Shown here in pieces: positions 22,044-34,789 of a stretch of DNA of 64,000 bases (its first letter is position 1; each line of letters starts with the position of its first letter). The position numbers were made by a program, and so were the translations under genes. The DNA comes from Panax quinquefolius (lineage: Eukaryota; Streptophyta; Magnoliopsida; Apiales; Araliaceae). The DNA is taken from contig CM035171.1 of assembly GCA_020205615.1 (NCBI GenBank), forward strand, positions 121,648,893 through 121,712,892, written 5' to 3'. A model generated the notes under the pieces. It made no database searches and was not told the origin of the DNA. It worked only from the letters and a program-made list of their open reading frames with translations.

Positions 22044-22848
22044 AATGGAGATGATTCCAGTTGTACTTTATTTCAATCTAAGATACATGGAAATTTGATA
22101 AGTAACTAATACACCAAATTTGAAGTTCTTGGCATATTAGTTCCATCAACTATTTCGTTCAAAGAAATGCTAACCAAAATATGCGAAGGCATTACAATTT
22201 GAACACAAACGCAACAACATTGTCAATCAAATTTCAGATTTAAGCGACATTCCACCGATCAAGATATCGGATGAAGCGACCTTACAATTCTTTACGGAAA
22301 TGAGTAGAAAATCGATGAACAAGGTAAATTCCACCGATTGTGGATATTGAAATACGAATGGGACGACAACAATCTTGCATAACTTGACAAATGTAGAAGA
22401 ATCTACAATTCACTGTGTAATGCCAATCAAATCAACACAAAGGAATTCAGTACTAGTTCCACTAGCAAGCCAATCATGCCAATTTGGAACGCAATATGCT
22501 GATCAACTTGCAATGGAAATTATTGAACAACAACGAGATGAACAACATGACAAATCATACGCGGAAACGATATGATGATGTAATATCGGATCCGAATGAA
22601 CGTGAAGTAAAATTACATCAAACCTACACAGACAAAAAAATCCTCTCACAAGCTATGAGGCTGCATTTAATCAGAAAAAACAGACAACACAAAGTCCAAC
22701 GAACAAGTTATAGAGACTTTGTGCTAGTGTGTGTATGCGATAAAAATTGCAAATGGAAGATGAGAGCATCAAGTTTGAGAAAAACCAGTATGTTCAAGGT
22801 GAGAGAATTCAATGATATCCACACTTGTTCGGTCAATGTATTGTTGGG
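22044..22848 (+). pseudogene. Mutator-like transposase, N-terminal part (broken by element A)
   Basis: ATG at 22044 opens MEMIPVVLYFN, and shifted frames continue with FEVLGILVPSTISFKEML-like sequence. This is the ubiquitin-like N-terminal region seen in plant MuDR-type proteins. From 22484 one frame stays open and holds the MuDR DNA-binding domain: CVCDKNCKWKMRASSL (about 22728-22775) and FKVREFNDIHTCSVN (about 22793-22835). These carry the Cys and His residues of its zinc-binding motif. The frame runs into the LTR at 22849 after the target site TTGGG. Joining 22848 to 32520 keeps the frame open. Stops before 22480 make it a pseudogene as written. Confidence 0.8.
22844..22848. other. Target-site duplication of element A, left copy
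   Basis: TTGGG, repeated exactly at 32515-32519 after the other LTR. Confidence 0.9.
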
Positions 22849-25252
22849 TGTGACGCCCCCAAAATTAGGTATACATCACCCATCTTGGGTCGCCACTTAC
22901 ATGGTACAGAAATTTAAATACAACTTATTAACATAAGCGCCAGGTATGCAATACGACATAAATCGTGAGTTTAAATACAAATATAAATCTACTAGATATT
23001 ATACAAACTCAAACAAAAGTCCTCATTACAATTATTATCACACTATTTCACATGAATAGTGAGGACTACTAATGCTATCTTCGGGACCATCACTCGTTTC
23101 CCGACTCGTCCCAAATATATTCTCATTTCCAGAAGAAAAAGTGAAAGAAAGGGTGAGCTCAACTAGCCCAAGAAGAAATATTATGACTAAGATAATGCGA
23201 GAATAAATTATCAATAGTCTTCAACAATGTTAAACCGATAAAATACTGATAGACAACTAGTTTAGCTCATAATGAATATGCAATCCATTAAAAGAGTCAA
23301 GTAGAAAATAAAATCTACTATCTTTATGATTTTAAAAGGTTTTTCATCACTATTATAGCCGAGACTCACTTTAATAAATAATCCACATCATCGAATCACC
23401 CGCACTACTACGGCCAAGGATATTCTTTAAGTATCACGATCACAATTATTCTCGCACTACTACACGCCAAGAATAGTTGTGTATTCATTAATGGTCATGA
23501 TCATGCCAACAATCGTCCATCAATGCACTACTACCATCGAGGATTTTTACCACATCATTTGTAACATTACTACATGATTACAAGAATAGTCTCTCGGTCA
23601 TAATCATACCAAGTCCATCTATGTACTACTGTGCCAGATGACTTTAAAAAAATATAAACATGAGGATGATGACAATGATATAAGAATTCAATAAAACAAG
23701 TTCAAGAATTATTTTATCCAGAATTATTAACGTCAAATTGTCAACATGATCGCTTTGTAGAGTAAAATTCAAGAATGATCGGAAGAATATTTCCATGAAA
23801 AGATATTGGATGAAACGCAAATATCAAGGATATTCTACTAATTTCATGGAGTATAAGTCAAAATTTTAACCATTTGGGTATAATAAAGAATGGAATAACA
23901 AAAGAAATCACCATGCATGCGGTACTGCAGATGATAAAGTTATTCCAATGAATAATAATCACGGAACCAGTCGGGTGAAATTCACGCAAGCGGGATGTTC
24001 CAACAGAATAATAAAGATGGAACCAGATCCGGTGTAAAAACACACGAGATAGGATATTCCAATGAGAATGATAAAGAGCGGAACCGGTCGGTGTAAAACA
24101 CATGCGAGGATGTTCCAAATGTAATAATAATAAGAGCGGAACCAGTCAGGTGTAAAACACATGTAGCAGGATGTTCCAATGTAATAATAGAAGAATGTCA
24201 CCAAGTATAGGGTAAACCGCGTATCTGAGTTATTCCAATGTAATAATAAGCAATGGAATAACATAAGGATTTCACCAAGTATGGTGTCTGGCAGTATACA
24301 AGTTATGTATATAAGGTATGCCACTTTTAAAAGTTATTCAATGTAATAATAGTGAATGGAATAATGTAAGTTCTCTTCAAGAAGAAAGAATAACACCCTT
24401 ACCGTAAAAAAACCTGAATATAGAAGTAGTGAAGTAGCAGAATACTCTTCTTCTTTCTATAACTTTCTCTATATACCTTCTCTCTATAATTTTCTCTACA
24501 GAGTTTCAATGAATTCGTAAGAAAATAATGAAGGAATGAGCTTTTTATTTATAGGAAAATGGAATGCATATAAGAATTAATCCATGAACGGCCTAGATTG
24601 ATTTACTTTAATCGACTCATCCATATTTAAAGAAAAATCTTTTAAATAAAATATAATATATTCTATTTATATAAAAACATTTTTACTATGCAAACACTTT
24701 ATGCAAAACACTATGCAATACTATGCATAATAAAATATAATATATTCTATTTATAGAATAACTTTAATAAAGTATTCTATTTTATATAAAAAGATGTTTT
24801 GAATAAAACAAAACGTCATTATCATTTATAATAATTCATATTATTAATAAATAATAATGGAATCAACCTGAGTGACTTCTCACATAAGCATCAATAATCA
24901 ATACTGCTAGTGTCTTCTTATGCAACCACACGTATTCTTTATTTTTTTACTAATGAGTAGTTCAACAAGAACTACGGTAAAACTTCCGCCGTTATTTCAA
25001 TAAAATATTTTTGTCTTTTTCTCAATCAAATAATAATTACATTGTGGGGTCCACCAATGATTGAGTAGTTATACGAATATTCCCTGCTAAACCGAATATT
25101 CCGACCAATCGAATATAATATAACCACTGTGATACTTTGCAAAATTTATAAATATTACCCACAACTATAACATTATATCAAATTATTCCATAATATTCAA
25201 AAATAATATTTATAGAAAATTCATCTTTATTTATTAAAAGTCGGGTCTTACT
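22849..25252 (-). repeat. 3' LTR of element A
   Basis: Nearly identical to 30101-32514 apart from small scattered differences. It contains a minus-strand TATA box (CTATAAATAAAAAG, 24542-24555). About 23990-24260 holds five short imperfect repeats with GGAACCAG, CACATG and GATGTTCCAATGTAATAATA. Confidence 0.93.
23945..24375. repeat. Tandem ~60-bp repeats inside the element A LTR
   Basis: Units built of GGATGTTCCAATGTAATAAT, AAGAGCGGAACCAGTC and GTGTAAAACACATG repeat five to seven times. The equivalent array in the other LTR is at about 31200-31640. Frames across it give chance ORFs. Confidence 0.8.
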
Positions 25253-25272
25253 AACCTCCCTTCTTATGAAAT

Positions 25273-28200
25273 TTAAGCCCTCGAAATTAGGTGCGTGACG
25301 GTATGTTGAAGAGGTAAGGATACCTTGATTTCATTTGATTCTAACTCCCAAGTCATTTCCTCAACATCGTGGTTCCTCCACAAAACTTTGACTTGAGGTA
25401 TAACCTGGAGAGTAGAATATGTTCCTTCTTATCCAAAATTTGAGCAGGAACCTCTTCATACGTCAAATCTTCCGCTATTTCGATAGGTTCTAACTCAATA
25501 ATATGGTTCGGGTCTTTCACATATTTACGTAACATGGATATGTGAAAAACGTTATGAACACGAGACATATTTGGCGGTAAAAGCGAGTCTATAGGCTACA
25601 GTTCCTACTTGATCGAGGATTAAAATGGACCAGATGAATCGAGGATTAAGTTTTCCTCTCTTTCCAAATCTTGTAACTCCTTTCCACTTGAGCAACTTTT
25701 AACAACACATGATCTCCTATATCAAATTCCACGTCCTTTCGATGAAGATCAACATAACTCTTTTGTCGATTTTGTGAGGTTTTTATACGTTGTCGGATCG
25801 TTTGAATCTTTTTTCCGTAGTCATACGTATCAACTCCCGGTCCCAACAACGTTGCTTTCACCCACCTCATCCCAAAGACATCTTGGAGAAACGACACTTT
25901 CTTCCATACAACGCTTGAATGGAGCCATGCCAATACTTATTGATAAATCGTTGTTGTAGGAAAACTCCACCAATGGTAAAAACTTGTCCCAACTCCCTTG
26001 AAATCAAGAACACGAGTCTTAATAGATCTTCAAGAGTTTGAATAGTCCTCTCCCACCGTCGTCCGTCTGTCTTCGAGGATGATATGCCGAAGCTAAATCG
26101 TGAAGTCTGTGCCCATAGCTTTTTTGCAAACTAACCCAAAATCGTGAAGTGAATCTTGGGTCTCGATCGAAACTATGGATACTTTAAGATACCATGCGAT
26201 CTTACAATCTCGTTTATGTACATGACGAAGCAAGACGTTCAAGTGTATAAGTTTCTCGTATCGGTAAGAAATGAGCAGACTTGGTCAATCTATCAACAAT
26301 GACCCAAATCGCATCAATGCCCGAGAAACCTTAGGAAGACCGAGAATGAAATCCATGGTAATGTGCTCCACTTCCATTCGGAATTTCAAGTGGTTGCAAT
26401 GGACCTTTTGGTACTTGATGCTCCGCTTTAACTCGTTGACAAGTTAGACACCTTGAGATAAACAGCCGCTATCTCTCTCTTCATATTGCTCCACCAAAAT
26501 GTATGGATTTAATATCATGATACATTTTGGTACTCCTGAGATGGATTGCAAATGGTGTGTGTCATGCGCTCCATCATGATATTATACTTTAAATCGAGGT
26601 CGTTAGAACACAAAGTCTGGAGTTGACTCAAGTATTCCTTCTTCATCGATTCTTGCTTAAGATAGCACCCTCTTGCACTTTCTTCTCATACGATCGCCTC
26701 CGTGTGCAGCAGCTTGAGCGACTTTAACTTTATCGATTAAAGTCGGTTCTCTACTCGTATATTCGCTATCATCATCACGCGCGTCCTCGAGTCTTTAACT
26801 CTATTTCCATCCTTTGCAAGTCACACAAAATAGGCCTTTGTGTTGACAATAACGCACTCGTATCTTGCATACGATCTTTACTCAATGCATCGCCTACCAC
26901 GTTCGCTTTTCCGGGATGGTATTGGATGGTATGATCATAATCTTTTCAGTTCAAGCCAACGTCGTTGTCGCATGTTGAGTTCCTTTTGAGTGAAGAAATA
27001 TTTGAGGCTTTTATGATCCGTAAAGATCTCCACTTTCTCCCCATACAAGTAATGCCTCCAAATTTTAAGTCTGAAGACAACATTTACCGCTAACTCAGGA
27101 TCATGAGTAGGATAATTCCTCTCATATTCTTTGAGTTGTCGCGAGGCATAGGCTATAACTTTTCCATGTTGCATAAGAACACATCCCAACCCTTTGCTCG
27201 AAGCATCATAGAGATGACAAATCCTCCGAGGCGGATGGTATTGCCGAGCAGTCTTTGAAATAAGTCTCTCTTGAGTTCTTGAAAACTCTTCTCACATTCT
27301 TCGCTCCAACCGAACTTTGTATCTTTTCGAGTCACCGAGTCGATGGAGTAGCGATTCGAGAAAATCCTTCCACGAATCTCCGATAATAACCAACCTAAAC
27401 CGAGAAAGCTACGTTTTGATCCATCGATTTAGGTTGTTCCTACTTTGAATAGCTTCAATCTTTCTTTGGGTCAGCAGATATTCCATGACTTGATACCACG
27501 TGCCCAAGGAATGCTACTTCTTCAAGCCGAACTCGCATTTCTTCAACTTGGCATATAGCTTATATTCACGAAGCTTTTGGAGTGTCACCTCAAGTGTTGC
27601 TTTCATGATCTTCACGGCTTTTGGAATAAATAAGGATGTCATCAATAAAACGACCACAAAGTGATCTAAATATTCCTTGAATACTCGGTTCATCATATCC
27701 ATGAAGGCGTTAGGAGCATTAGTCAAACCAAAGGACATGACTAGGAATTCATAATGCCCGTCTGGGGAGTTACAAAGTCTTTGGAATGTCGGTGATTCTA
27801 ATCTTCAATTGGTGATATCCTAACGAAGATCAATCTTTGAAAAGAATTTGGCTCCTTGCAATCGGGTCAAACAGGTCATCAATACGTGGCAATGGATACC
27901 TATTTTGATGGTGACATGATTCAACTCCCGATAATCAATACAAAGTCGATACTTCCATCTTTCTTCTTCACGAATAGAGCAGAGCAGCCCCAAGGAGAAG
28001 TACTAGGGACGAATAAAGCCAATGTCTAACAATTCCTGCGGTTGGGTCTTTAACTCACGAAGTTCAATAGAGCCATTCGACATGGGGCTTTGGAAATAGG
28101 TTTTTGTACCGGGTTCAAGGTCGATACAAAATTTAATTTCACGCCTCGGGGTAGGCAGGAAGTTCTTCGGGAATACGTCAGAAATTTATTAACAATAGAA

Positions 28201-29924
28201 ATATCGCTTCAAAAGCGGACGTATTTTGTTTAAATCGTGATATGAGCTAAGAAAGCTTGACATCCATTTTTCAATAAGCGAATAGCTTTATGGCTTGAGA
28301 TAACCGTGATTGATTTTAATGGTTTGGTCGTTTGAATTTGCATAATAGGTTGATTAGGAATATGAAAGCTAACAACCTTACGAAAACAATCAATTTTTGC
28401 ATGATAAGTAGTTAACCAATCAATCCCTAGAATCACGTCAAATGCAAGTATTTTTAATGAAATAAGATCGACAGTAATGTGAGGGTACCGATTTGAACCA
28501 AACAAGACTTATAAGCAAAGTGGATGTAATGAAGGTTTCTTCCAACGGAGTTTCCACAGATAAGTCAAAGTCTAATTTCTCGAGTCAAATTTAATCGATG
28601 GCCGCAAAGTAGGAGAAATAAAAGAATGGGTAGAACCCAGTATCAAATAAAGTGTAGACTTCATTAGAGTTTATGATAAGCTTACCCGTGATGACCTCAT
28701 TCGGGTTCCTTGCTCTCCGGGAGGTCACAACAAACGCTTTTCCTTGACCTTCTACGGTTTGACTTTTCGGGACTACCTTTGGTGCCTCCATTCTAGTTGA
28801 ATTTGTCTTGATAAACGACAAAATCGAGCTAAGTGACCTTCTCTTCCACAATTATAACATGCTTTGGATGACATGTACGGCACGATTCGGACCGATGTGT
28901 CCCTCTTCTCCGCATTTGAAGCATATGATAGGTGGTCTTTCTCCTTCCTTAACAACTGGTCTTTGGTGCCGACGTCTTTCCATCATTGTTGAATCTCCGT
29001 TTCTTGAAATGTCCATTCTTATTGTTTTTTGGCCGATTACCACCGAAGTGGTTACCATATCTCCGCCCGTTGATTCCCTCCACGCTTGTTGTCACCGCTT
29101 GATGACTACTCACCATTTGGTATTATAACTTTCTTTACCGCTTCTCTTTTAGTTCGTTGACTCGTTATCGCGCTCCACTAATCGAGCCCTATTTATAACA
29201 TCATCGAATACAAACACGGTTTATGAGAAATAAGATGTTCGACGCGTATCTCGACTTCAAACCTCTTAAAACATTCGCGCCATTCTCTTCATTATCCACC
29301 AAGTGGGGACGAACTGTGATAACTCCGCAAATTTTGCCTCGTGTTGCGACACGGCCATATTGTTTTGTTCCAACTTGATAAACTCCACCTCCTTCATGTG
29401 ACGCGAATACTTTCAGAAAGTATTTGTCGTTGAATGTAACTCTGGAACTTCTCCCAAGATATCTTGAAGACAAAGAAAGTTGAGTACGCTTTTACCGATT
29501 CCCACCAAGAATCGCTCTCCACGCAACATAAAAAGGCGTGAAGGGAACCTTTTGCTCCTCGGAGCATCCCAAGACATCAAATATCTTGGTAATCTGCTTT
29601 ATCCATGCTTCCGCGAAGTGGTTTTGGCTCTCCCTTAAACTCCGGTGGTCCCAAAACTCCTTGAATTGTTTAGCGGTGACCTTGAGAGTTTTCCGTATTT
29701 CCACCTACGTTTTGGATGAGAGTCGCTCTCTCTTCTTTGTTGCATAAATCGCATAAAGCCTCCGAACATTTGATCATTCATCATTTGGTCGGTGTTGTTG
29801 TTTGCGTGAGGATTGTCGCCTTCACGATGCACATTATCCTCGATTATTGATATGTGGTGAATCAACGATCGCGCTTTGTGCTCCATTGCTATTCTCAACA
29901 TTCTCGGATGTCATTTTCAGACAT
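25273..29924 (-). pseudogene. Element A gag-pol, decayed
   Basis: Minus strand, ATG near 29924 and stop at 25273-25275. Gag spans about 29900-28850: a retrotransposon gag core around 29690-29500 (KQFKEFWD, KQITKIFDVLG), then zinc knuckles ICFKCGEEGHIG (28900s) and CYNCGREGHLARFC (28850s). Protease begins near 28690 (YTLFDTG). Further protease and linker sequence includes LKILAFDVILGIDWL (28460-28400). RT includes [22 protein letters not shown] (27740-27670); RNase H includes [21 protein letters not shown] (27190-27130). The integrase region ends with CLI-type frames and GDHVLLKVAQVERSYK (25770-25690), followed by SRVHNVFHISMLRKYVKDP and the chromodomain end. Frameshifts and stops are frequent. 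Confidence 0.88.
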
Positions 29925-30075
29925 CGCCACAAAAAAAAAAAAATAATTGATATGAAACAATTATCTTTATATTCGACCGACCAATAAAATAGCACATAAA
30001 TTTAGGTAGGTCATACTAAGCAAGGTATTCCCCGTCTCTCCCTCCTAGTACTTTTCTCACATCTTAGCTGGGGAT

Positions 30076-30100
30076 CATATCCTTAGCTCGATATTCAACC
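30076..30100 (-). other. Primer-binding site region of element A
   Basis: On the minus strand the LTR is followed by GGTTGAATATCGAGCTAAGG, a damaged version of the TGGTATCGAGCTAGG site seen in elements B and C. It fits initiator-tRNA-Met priming. Confidence 0.5.
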
Positions 30101-32514
30101 GTGACGCCCCAAAATTAGGTATACATCACCCATCTTGGGTCGCCACTTACATGGTATGTAAATTTAAATACAACTTATTAACATAAGCGTAGGTGTACAA
30201 TACGACATAAAGCGTGAGTTTAAATACAAATATCGTCTACTAGATATTATACAAACTCAAACAAAAAGTCCTCATTATAATTATTATCACACTATTTCAC
30301 GAGTAATAGTGAGGACTACTAATGCTATCTTCGGGACCATCACTCGTTTCCCGACTCTCGTCCAAATTTATATTCTCATTTCCTGAAGAGAACAGTGAAA
30401 GAAAGGGTGAGCTCAACTAGCCCAGTAAGAAATATTATGACTAAGATAATGCAGAATAAATTATCAATAGTCTTCAACAATGTTAAACTGATAAAATACA
30501 ATAGACAACTAGTTTAACTGCAGCGGAATATGCAATCCATTAAAAGAGTCAAGTAGAAAATAAAATCTACTATCTTTTATGATTTTAAAAGGTTTTTCAT
30601 CACTATTATAGCTGAGACTCAGCTTTAATAAATAATCCACATCATCGAATCACCCCGCACTACGCCAAGGATATTCTTTAAGTATCACGATCACAATTAT
30701 TCCGCACTACGGGCCAAGAATAGTTGTGTATTCATTAATGGTCATGATCATGCCAACAATGTCCATCAATGCACTACTACTAATCGAGGATTTTTACCAC
30801 ATCATTTGTAACATTACGGCCATGATTACACCGAATAGTCTCTCGGTCATAATCATACCAAGTCCATCTATGTACTACTGAGCCACGAGATGACTTTAAA
30901 AAAATATAAACATGAGGATGATGACAATGATATAAGAATTCAATAAAACAAGTTCAAGAATTATTTTATCCAGAATTATTAACGTCAAATTGTCAACACG
31001 ACGCTTTGCTTTGTAGAGTAAAATTCAAGAATGATCGGAAGAATATTTCCATGAAAAGATATTTGGATGAAACGCAAATATCAAGGATATTCTACTAATT
31101 TCATGGAGTATAGAAGTCAAAATTTTAACCAATTTGGGTATAATAAAGAATGGAATAACAAAAGAAATCACCATGCATGCGGACTTAGATGACAGTATGT
31201 GTTATTCCAATGTAATAATAATCACGGAACGAAGTCGGTGAAATTCACACCAAGCAGGATGTTCCAACAGAATAATAAAGATGGAACCGCATCCGGTAAA
31301 AAACACACAGATAGGATATTCCAACAGAATGATAAAGAGGCGGAACTGTGTCCGGTAAAAAACACGCATGTGATGTTCCAATGTAATAATAATAAAAAAG
31401 CGGAACCAGTCCGTGTAAAACACATGCATGTGATGTTCCAATGTAATAATAGAAGAATGTCACCAAGTATAGGGTAAATGCGTGATACAAAAGTTATTCC
31501 AATGTAATAATAAGCAATGGAATAACATAAGGATTTCACCAAGTATAGGTATCTGCGATACACGAGTTATGTATAGGGTATGCCACTTTTACAAAAGTTA
31601 TTCCAATGTAATAATAGTGAATGGAATAATGTAAGTTCTCTTCAAGAAGAAAGAATAACACCCTTTCACCGTAAAAGAACCGAATATAGAAGTAGTGAAG
31701 TAGCGAATAATACTTTTCTTTCTATAACTTCTCTCTATACTTCTCTATAATTCTCTCTAGAGTTTCAATGAATTCGTAAGAAAATAATGAAGGAACGAGC
31801 TTCTATTTATAGGAAAATGGAATGCATAAGAACTAATCCATGAAGCGGTCTAGATTGATTTACTTTAACTGACTATCCATATTTAAAGAAAAATCTTTTA
31901 AATAAAATATAATATATTCTATTTATATAAAAACATTTTACTATGCAAACACTACGCAAAACACTATGCAATACTATGCATAATAAAATATAATATATTC
32001 TATTTATAGAATAACTTTAATAAAGTATTCTATTTTATATAAAAAGATGTTTCAATAAAATAAAACGTCATTATCGCTATAATAATTCATATTATTAATC
32101 TAATGACAATAATGGAATCAAACCGAGTGACTTCTCACATAAGCATCAATAATCAATACTGGTAGCTACTACTTATACGAACCAACACGTGACATCGTAT
32201 TTTTACTACCGAGTAGTTCAACAAAGAACTACGGTAAAACTTCCGCCGTTATTTCAATAAAATATTTTGTCTTTTCTCAATCCGACAATAATTCTGCATT
32301 GTGGGGTCCACCAATGATTGAGAAGTTGCACGAATATTCCCTCGCTAAACTAAGAATATTCCCCACCAATCGAATATAATATAACCACTTGCATACTTTG
32401 CAAAATTTATAAATATTACCCACAACTATAACATTATATCAAATTATTCCATAATATTCAAAAATAATATTTATAGAAAATTCATCTTTATTTATTAAAA
32501 GCTGGGGTCTTACA
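30101..32514 (-). repeat. 5' LTR of element A
   Basis: Partner of 22849-25252, with the TATA box at about 31804-31812 on the minus strand. Its transcript would run toward lower coordinates. Confidence 0.93.
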
Positions 32515-32870
32515 TTGGGAGACCACAGACAGGCAAATAGTGAGTTGGTCAGTGAATGCATAATTCAAAAAATAATAAATTTGAAGAAAATATACACACT
32601 AACTGATATTGTAGAAGACATGATGTCAGAATATAATGTGTCTATCTCTTACCAAAAAGCACGGAGATCGAAGGAGAAAGCGTTGGAAAAGGTGAGAGAA
32701 ATCCACACGATTACTCACTCATCCCATCACGGTTACATACGCTAAAGAAAACAAATCCAGTAACACTTTAAAACATTTATTGGTTTTACAAGACAGACAA
32801 GAACCAATATGATGTTCCACAAGAATTCAAGATATCATTACACTCGGTAGAATGTTACCAATGTAAATTG
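32515..32870 (+). pseudogene. Mutator-like transposase, middle part and start of an intron
   Basis: After the second TTGGG the frame resumes as GDHRQANSELVSECI, KKIYTLTDIVEDM and YQKARRSKEKALEKV, the middle segment of plant MULE transposases. It is open to 32745 and in phase with 22484-22848. Shortly after KKTNP-like sequence (about 32760) the coding match stops at a possible GTAACA donor. The remainder, to the insertion of element D, looks like intron. Confidence 0.8.
32866..32870. other. Target-site duplication of element D, left copy
   Basis: AATTG, repeated at 42087-42091. Confidence 0.88.
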
Positions 32871-34754
32871 TGTTAGGTTTGTAATATTATGCAAGTAATC
32901 CAATTGCAAAAAAATAATGCTAAGCGTGTAAAATCGAGTTTAAAATTATTTACAAACCATAAACCGGATCACCCTTTACGCATAATTATTAATTAAACGA
33001 AAAGATAAAGAATAAATCATACCCTCGAAGATCGAGCTTCCTCGTGTACAAGTTCACCTCCAAATCCTTTCGCTCAATCTTGAATCCACCGGTTTGGTTC
33101 CTTCCTTTCGATCAACGTTAGCCACCCAAATGTTTGGCCTCTCAGAGGTGATCCACCAAGGAAGAAGAAATTCAAGAAGAAGAAGGGTATTGGCTCAAAC
33201 CCTAGTTTTTCTATATCTCTATAGAAAGGGTGTACTCTTCCAACAATTGGAATTATGTCAGTATGTTGAAAAAGTCAACAACCACTCCACCCATAATAAG
33301 ACCTCTCTTATTTATAGATGTGGGCAACCCACCTTAACAATTAAGGAATTGGAATTTATTTAATTAATTAAATTATTTTAATTAATTAAGCTCCCTAATC
33401 TAATTAGGGATAATTAATTAAACTCCTTTAACTAATTTTCTTCCTAATCCAATTAGGAATAAATGAGAGTACTTATATTAAATTAATTCCTAAACTCTTT
33501 TAGAAATTAAAATAATAATAATTGTAATAATATTAATAAGACTCCTCTTATTAATTTATATTTAATATTTCTAAAATATTAAATAATAATATTAAGCTAT
33601 TTAATTTATTCTATCACCATAGATTAAATTAAATATACTTAATATATTATTACGATTATGCCATTAACTTCTTAAATAATTATTCTTCCTTTTTATGGTG
33701 TGACCCTTTTAGGTTCTCCATATTAAACCTATTGTGAATAAATCAATTAGAACAATTTAATCTTATTTAAATAAATAAATTAAACAATTAATTTATTTAA
33801 ATAAGTAATATTTATTCTACAATAAGGATAAGCCTCCCTAAATCATCAACGACTTTCCGGATAATATAGATTTCAAAGATTAATCATAAAAGAACCTTTG
33901 AGTAAATAGTTACCGTATAATTCAATCCTTCCACCATACAATGTCCCAATTAAATATAAGACATGGAATTATTGTCAAGTCTTATTTTATTTAATTATAT
34001 GTATTTCGACTCTTAAATGCACAACTCAAATAATGCAAATTAGAAACTCCTTTCTAATTTCATTACGCCTTCGCCAAGGACTACTGGGTTGTCATTTATC
34101 GAATCACATAGGACATTCTCTTCTTTACTAGAAGTGGTAGATTCTTTATCGATCATATATTATCTCCATGTATAACTTGTTATACCCAAGCATACCCTTT
34201 GATATACCCTAAGGGTCTTAAGGAATAAGTCAAAGTATAACTCATCATACACAAGATACTATGATGATCTCAAGTCCAAGGATTACTTCAGACTACTATC
34301 ACTACAGAATTCCTATTGACAGCAAATAAAACTCCATTAGGTATTCCTTAGCGAGCCACGCTCAAATGAACTTATTCTCTAATAAGCACCTACATACTTG
34401 CTTTAGTGTCTCCACACAAATGATCATGAGATCAATCATCCTCATCCAATGAAAGAAGCAACGATGTACCAATCTATCCGGATTCACTAATCCCCAATTT
34501 AGTAATCCAATGATTGGGAACTATTTTAGTTTTTAAGCTTTCTAAGAATTTAGATCTCATTAGAATGATCATCATCATTATTCTAAAAGCATTGCTTAAA
34601 ACTATGGGTTTATCACATATTATAAAAACAAAGATCATGTAGATAATTAAAAGCCTTTAATAAATTAATACTTTTTATTAATAAATGAATAAGATTGCTA
34701 CAAAGTATATGCTTTATCATCAAACATGGTTGGCTTGTGTGCATACTACTTTCA
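32871..34754 (-). repeat. 3' LTR of element D
   Basis: 1.88 kb, nearly identical to 40210-42086 and, inverted, to 42936-44778. Minus-strand TATA box (CTATAAATAAG) at 33307-33317. Confidence 0.93.
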
Positions 34755-34789
34755 ATCTCCCACTTGCACTAAAGCCAATCGTCATGGTA

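Larger units (their letters stand above)
22849..32514 (-). mobile_element. Element A: Tekay-lineage Ty3/gypsy retrotransposon, 9.7 kb
   Basis: Two LTRs of about 2.4 kb (22849-25252 and 30101-32514) flank a minus-strand gag-pol. The plus-strand edges are TGTGACGCC and GTCTTACA, and the element is bounded by TTGGG duplications. Its pol ends with the HNVFHISMLRKYV region and a chromodomain-like WRNHDVEEMTWELE, which marks chromoviruses of the Tekay/Del group. It sits inside a coding exon of the Mutator-like transposase. Confidence 0.93.

Noticed and set aside
23858..24324. Several overlapping minus-strand ORFs rich in Tyr, Ile and His
   Set aside because: They arise from a 60-bp tandem repeat in the element A LTR. 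The same frames recur in the other LTR at 31202-31563.
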